Assembly: GCF_019578655.1 (NCBI RefSeq)
Contig: NC_063260.1
Coordinates: forward strand, 5,520,501-5,584,500
DNA from: Ricinus communis
Taxonomy: Eukaryota; Streptophyta; Magnoliopsida; Malpighiales; Euphorbiaceae
Reading direction: 5' to 3'
Length of the DNA stretch: 64,000 bases
How positions within the stretch are numbered: the first letter of the stretch is position 1; each line of letters starts with the position of its first letter. Below are positions 62,932 through 64,000 of the stretch, in pieces. A program made the translations under genes and the position numbers. The notes beneath the pieces are model-generated. The model saw nothing but the letters and a program-made list of their open reading frames with translations, was not told the origin of the DNA and did not search any database.

Positions 62932-62990
62932 TGCGTCATATACTGATTACCTGCGTTATTAACAATGGACGCAGTGTATGAGCTGACGCA
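62932..62990 (+). ncRNA. Strong hairpin in the leader, possible structured RNA
   Basis: TGCGTCA (62,932-62,938) pairs with TGACGCA (62,984-62,990). ATATA pairs with the TGTAT that follows the inner stem, and CTGCGT (62,951-62,956) pairs with ACGCAG (62,969-62,974), leaving an asymmetric internal loop. A smaller TCTGC/GCAGA hairpin follows (63,008-63,038) and CACAGAC lies about 10 nt after it. The shape recalls an H/ACA RNA, but I could not find a convincing H box, so this is only a structure call. Confidence 0.3.
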
Positions 62991-63124
62991 ATATCTAATT
63001 TCCTTTGTCTGCATGATAGTAAATATTATAGGAGCAGATTAGCTTGTCACAGACTCTCCATTCTCTGCAGATATAGAGATAATCTTTTTCCTTCTTTATT
63101 TTGGGTCAATTTTAGTAAAAGAGA

Positions 63125-63238
63125 AAGAAGATGGAGGTGATGATTATTTCCCCAAATGAACGAAGCTGAATATACTGTGCTGTTCTAATTCTCTATTTTC
63201 AATTGAGAATCCAAGCCAGATTTCTGATCCATCTTCTT
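63125..63238 (+). ncRNA. Box C/D snoRNA (candidate), unit 1, intact
   Basis: A perfect 11-bp terminal stem (AAGAAGATGGA at 63,125-63,135 with TCCATCTTCTT at 63,228-63,238) encloses box C GTGATGA (63,137-63,143) and box D CTGA (63,224-63,227). An internal CTGA (63,166-63,169) is a good D' box, and GTGCTGT (63,177-63,183) is a weak C' box. Length about 114 nt. Guide segments would be the 10-20 nt upstream of D' (ending GAACGAAG) and of D (ending GCCAGATTT). I could not assign an rRNA or snRNA target. C and D lie directly beside the stem, as required for this class. Confidence 0.72.
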
Positions 63239-63323
63239 CTTTTTCTTTTTTTTTTTAAATAAAAAATTATTTTTCTTATTAGTAATAGGAAATCAAATAA
63301 TTATTTCAAAGTTGAGTAATTAG

Positions 63324-63437
63324 ACAGGAATAGAGGTGGGAGGTGATGATTATTTTCTCAAATAATTGAAGCTGACTATACTTAGCGATTACTCTCGATA
63401 AGTCCAGGCCAGATTTTTTATCATTCTCTATTTCTGT
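63324..63437 (+). ncRNA. Box C/D snoRNA-like, unit 2, box D degraded
   Basis: Homologous to unit 1: box C GTGATGA at 63,343-63,349 and CTGA at 63,372-63,375 with the same 29-nt C-to-D' spacing. The CCAGATTT before box D is kept but the box itself is TTTA instead of CTGA. A different 12-bp stem with one G-U pair (ACAGGAATAGAG at 63,324-63,335 with CTCTATTTCTGT at 63,426-63,437) surrounds it. It could be a decaying or diverged copy. Confidence 0.5.
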
Positions 63438-63573
63438 TGTCATACTAAAATTATTTATTTAGGATTTTTCTTTATTGAGTTAAAAGAGGTTTTTAAATTG
63501 AAATTCTATTTTGATGGAGAAATAGTTAATTAGTTGGAATCGCTTTGAATGACATGTGATGGGTGGGGTGTAA

Positions 63574-63606
63574 GTGATGAATATTTTTCTAGACGATCGA
63601 TGCTGA
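63574..63606 (+). pseudogene. Box C/D snoRNA-like, unit 3, truncated
   Basis: Box C GTGATGA at 63,574-63,580 and CTGA at 63,603-63,606 keep exactly the 29-nt spacing of units 1 and 2. The second half, with the guide and box D, is not recognisable, and there is no clear terminal stem. Probably a partial copy. Confidence 0.4.
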
Positions 63607-63764
63607 ATAAATTTAACGTTTTTATTTCTTTTTTCCTTTATTAAAGAGAATTTAACTCAGAAAATTGACCATATCATTGGTTTCTAAAAATTATTGGATT
63701 TACCAGTCCCTTTTGAGCTTAAATCTGATTTGGGTCTAAAGAAATGTGAACTCTAGGATTGCAG

Positions 63765-63974
63765 AATAATGGTTCAGACCAACATTGGATGGCTGGGATG
63801 CCAAAATACAATTGGATGGGGTCTGGTTTGTTTTTGGCATTCTTGAGTATATTCGAAGGGCTGCTTGTTTTTATCATTATCAGAAAATGGTTTCTGGGCC
63901 CTTGTTTTAAGATTGCATTCGACAAAGAAACCCTGAGAAGCAACAAACATGTTGAACTTGAAAAAGCAAATTGA
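63765..63974 (+). CDS. Possible exon encoding a short membrane protein
   Basis: A TTGCAG acceptor-like site ends at 63,764 and an open frame runs to TGA at 63,972-63,974. The frame has one hydrophobic stretch, GSGLFLAFLSIFEGLLVFII, followed by basic RKW and a charged tail. The first internal Met is at 63,789 or so (MAGMPKYNWMGSG). I do not recognise it. If real, the snoRNA-like units would lie in the intron(s) upstream of it, a common arrangement, but chance openness cannot be excluded at this length. Confidence 0.25.
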   Translation, partial: NNGSDQHWMAGMPKYNWMGSGLFLAFLSIFEGLLVFIIIRKWFLGPCFKIAFDKETLRSNKHVELEKAN

Positions 63975-64000
63975 GATAGACAACTAAAAGGGTGACTGAA

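Noticed and set aside
1..64000. tRNA and rRNA genes, CRISPR arrays
   Set aside because: No cloverleaf with a proper TTCGANTC-type T arm was seen, no rRNA sequence was recognised, and no regularly spaced short repeats exist beyond microsatellites. CRISPR is not expected in plant nuclear DNA.

Overview
The window is nuclear DNA from a flowering plant, probably a rosid eudicot. The genes are split by many short AT-rich GT-AG introns, the encoded proteins are plant-type (ALA-interacting subunit, APC5, sucrose synthase), and much of the rest is plant LTR retrotransposon and TIR transposon sequence. A Euphorbiaceae-like source is a guess from the feel of the proteins and cannot be settled here.

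Layout. 1-3.9 kb: last eight exons (+) of a conserved plant protein I do not recognise with certainty. 5.4-6.1 kb: LINE relic. 6.8-10.3 kb: complete eight-exon ALIS (CDC50/LEM3 family) gene on the minus strand, tail-to-tail with the first gene. 10.4-17.1 kb: very AT-rich gene-free DNA with two long TA microsatellites, a probable TIR element (11,706-12,465) and a 1,678-bp hAT element with perfect 8-bp target duplication and a relic of its transposase (15,061-16,738). 17.3-31.4 kb: complete 20-exon APC5 gene (+) of 917 codons, with a long-TIR DNA transposon inside one intron. 32.8-37.4 kb: complete 13-exon sucrose synthase gene (minus) of 831 codons, tail-to-tail with APC5, with one GC-AG intron.

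39.2-58.4 kb is a transposon nest three levels deep. The outer layer is a decayed Ty3/gypsy element of Tat type (diverged LTR-like repeats, RT, RNase H and a second RNase H-like segment on +, and an antisense plant-mobile-domain pseudogene). A Ty1/copia element (43,564-54,225, 5-bp target duplication ATATG) lies within it. A gag-only Athila-like element (47,155-53,073, target duplication ATAAT) is inserted in the copia reverse transcriptase. 58.8-59.4 kb is a 319-bp tandem duplication, 59.7-60.2 kb a DUF4283 relic, and 61.5-62.1 kb a short hAT-like element.

The last 1.4 kb is the least expected part: a TATA box with a telo box and two site II motifs, a strong hairpin, and three tandem copies of a box C/D snoRNA-like unit. 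The first copy is intact with an 11-bp perfect terminal stem; the others are decayed. A possible exon with a short membrane-protein-like ORF follows.

The four protein genes are unrelated housekeeping or metabolic functions and form no operon-like system: lipid flippase partner, cell-cycle ubiquitin ligase scaffold, sucrose cleavage, and one unknown.
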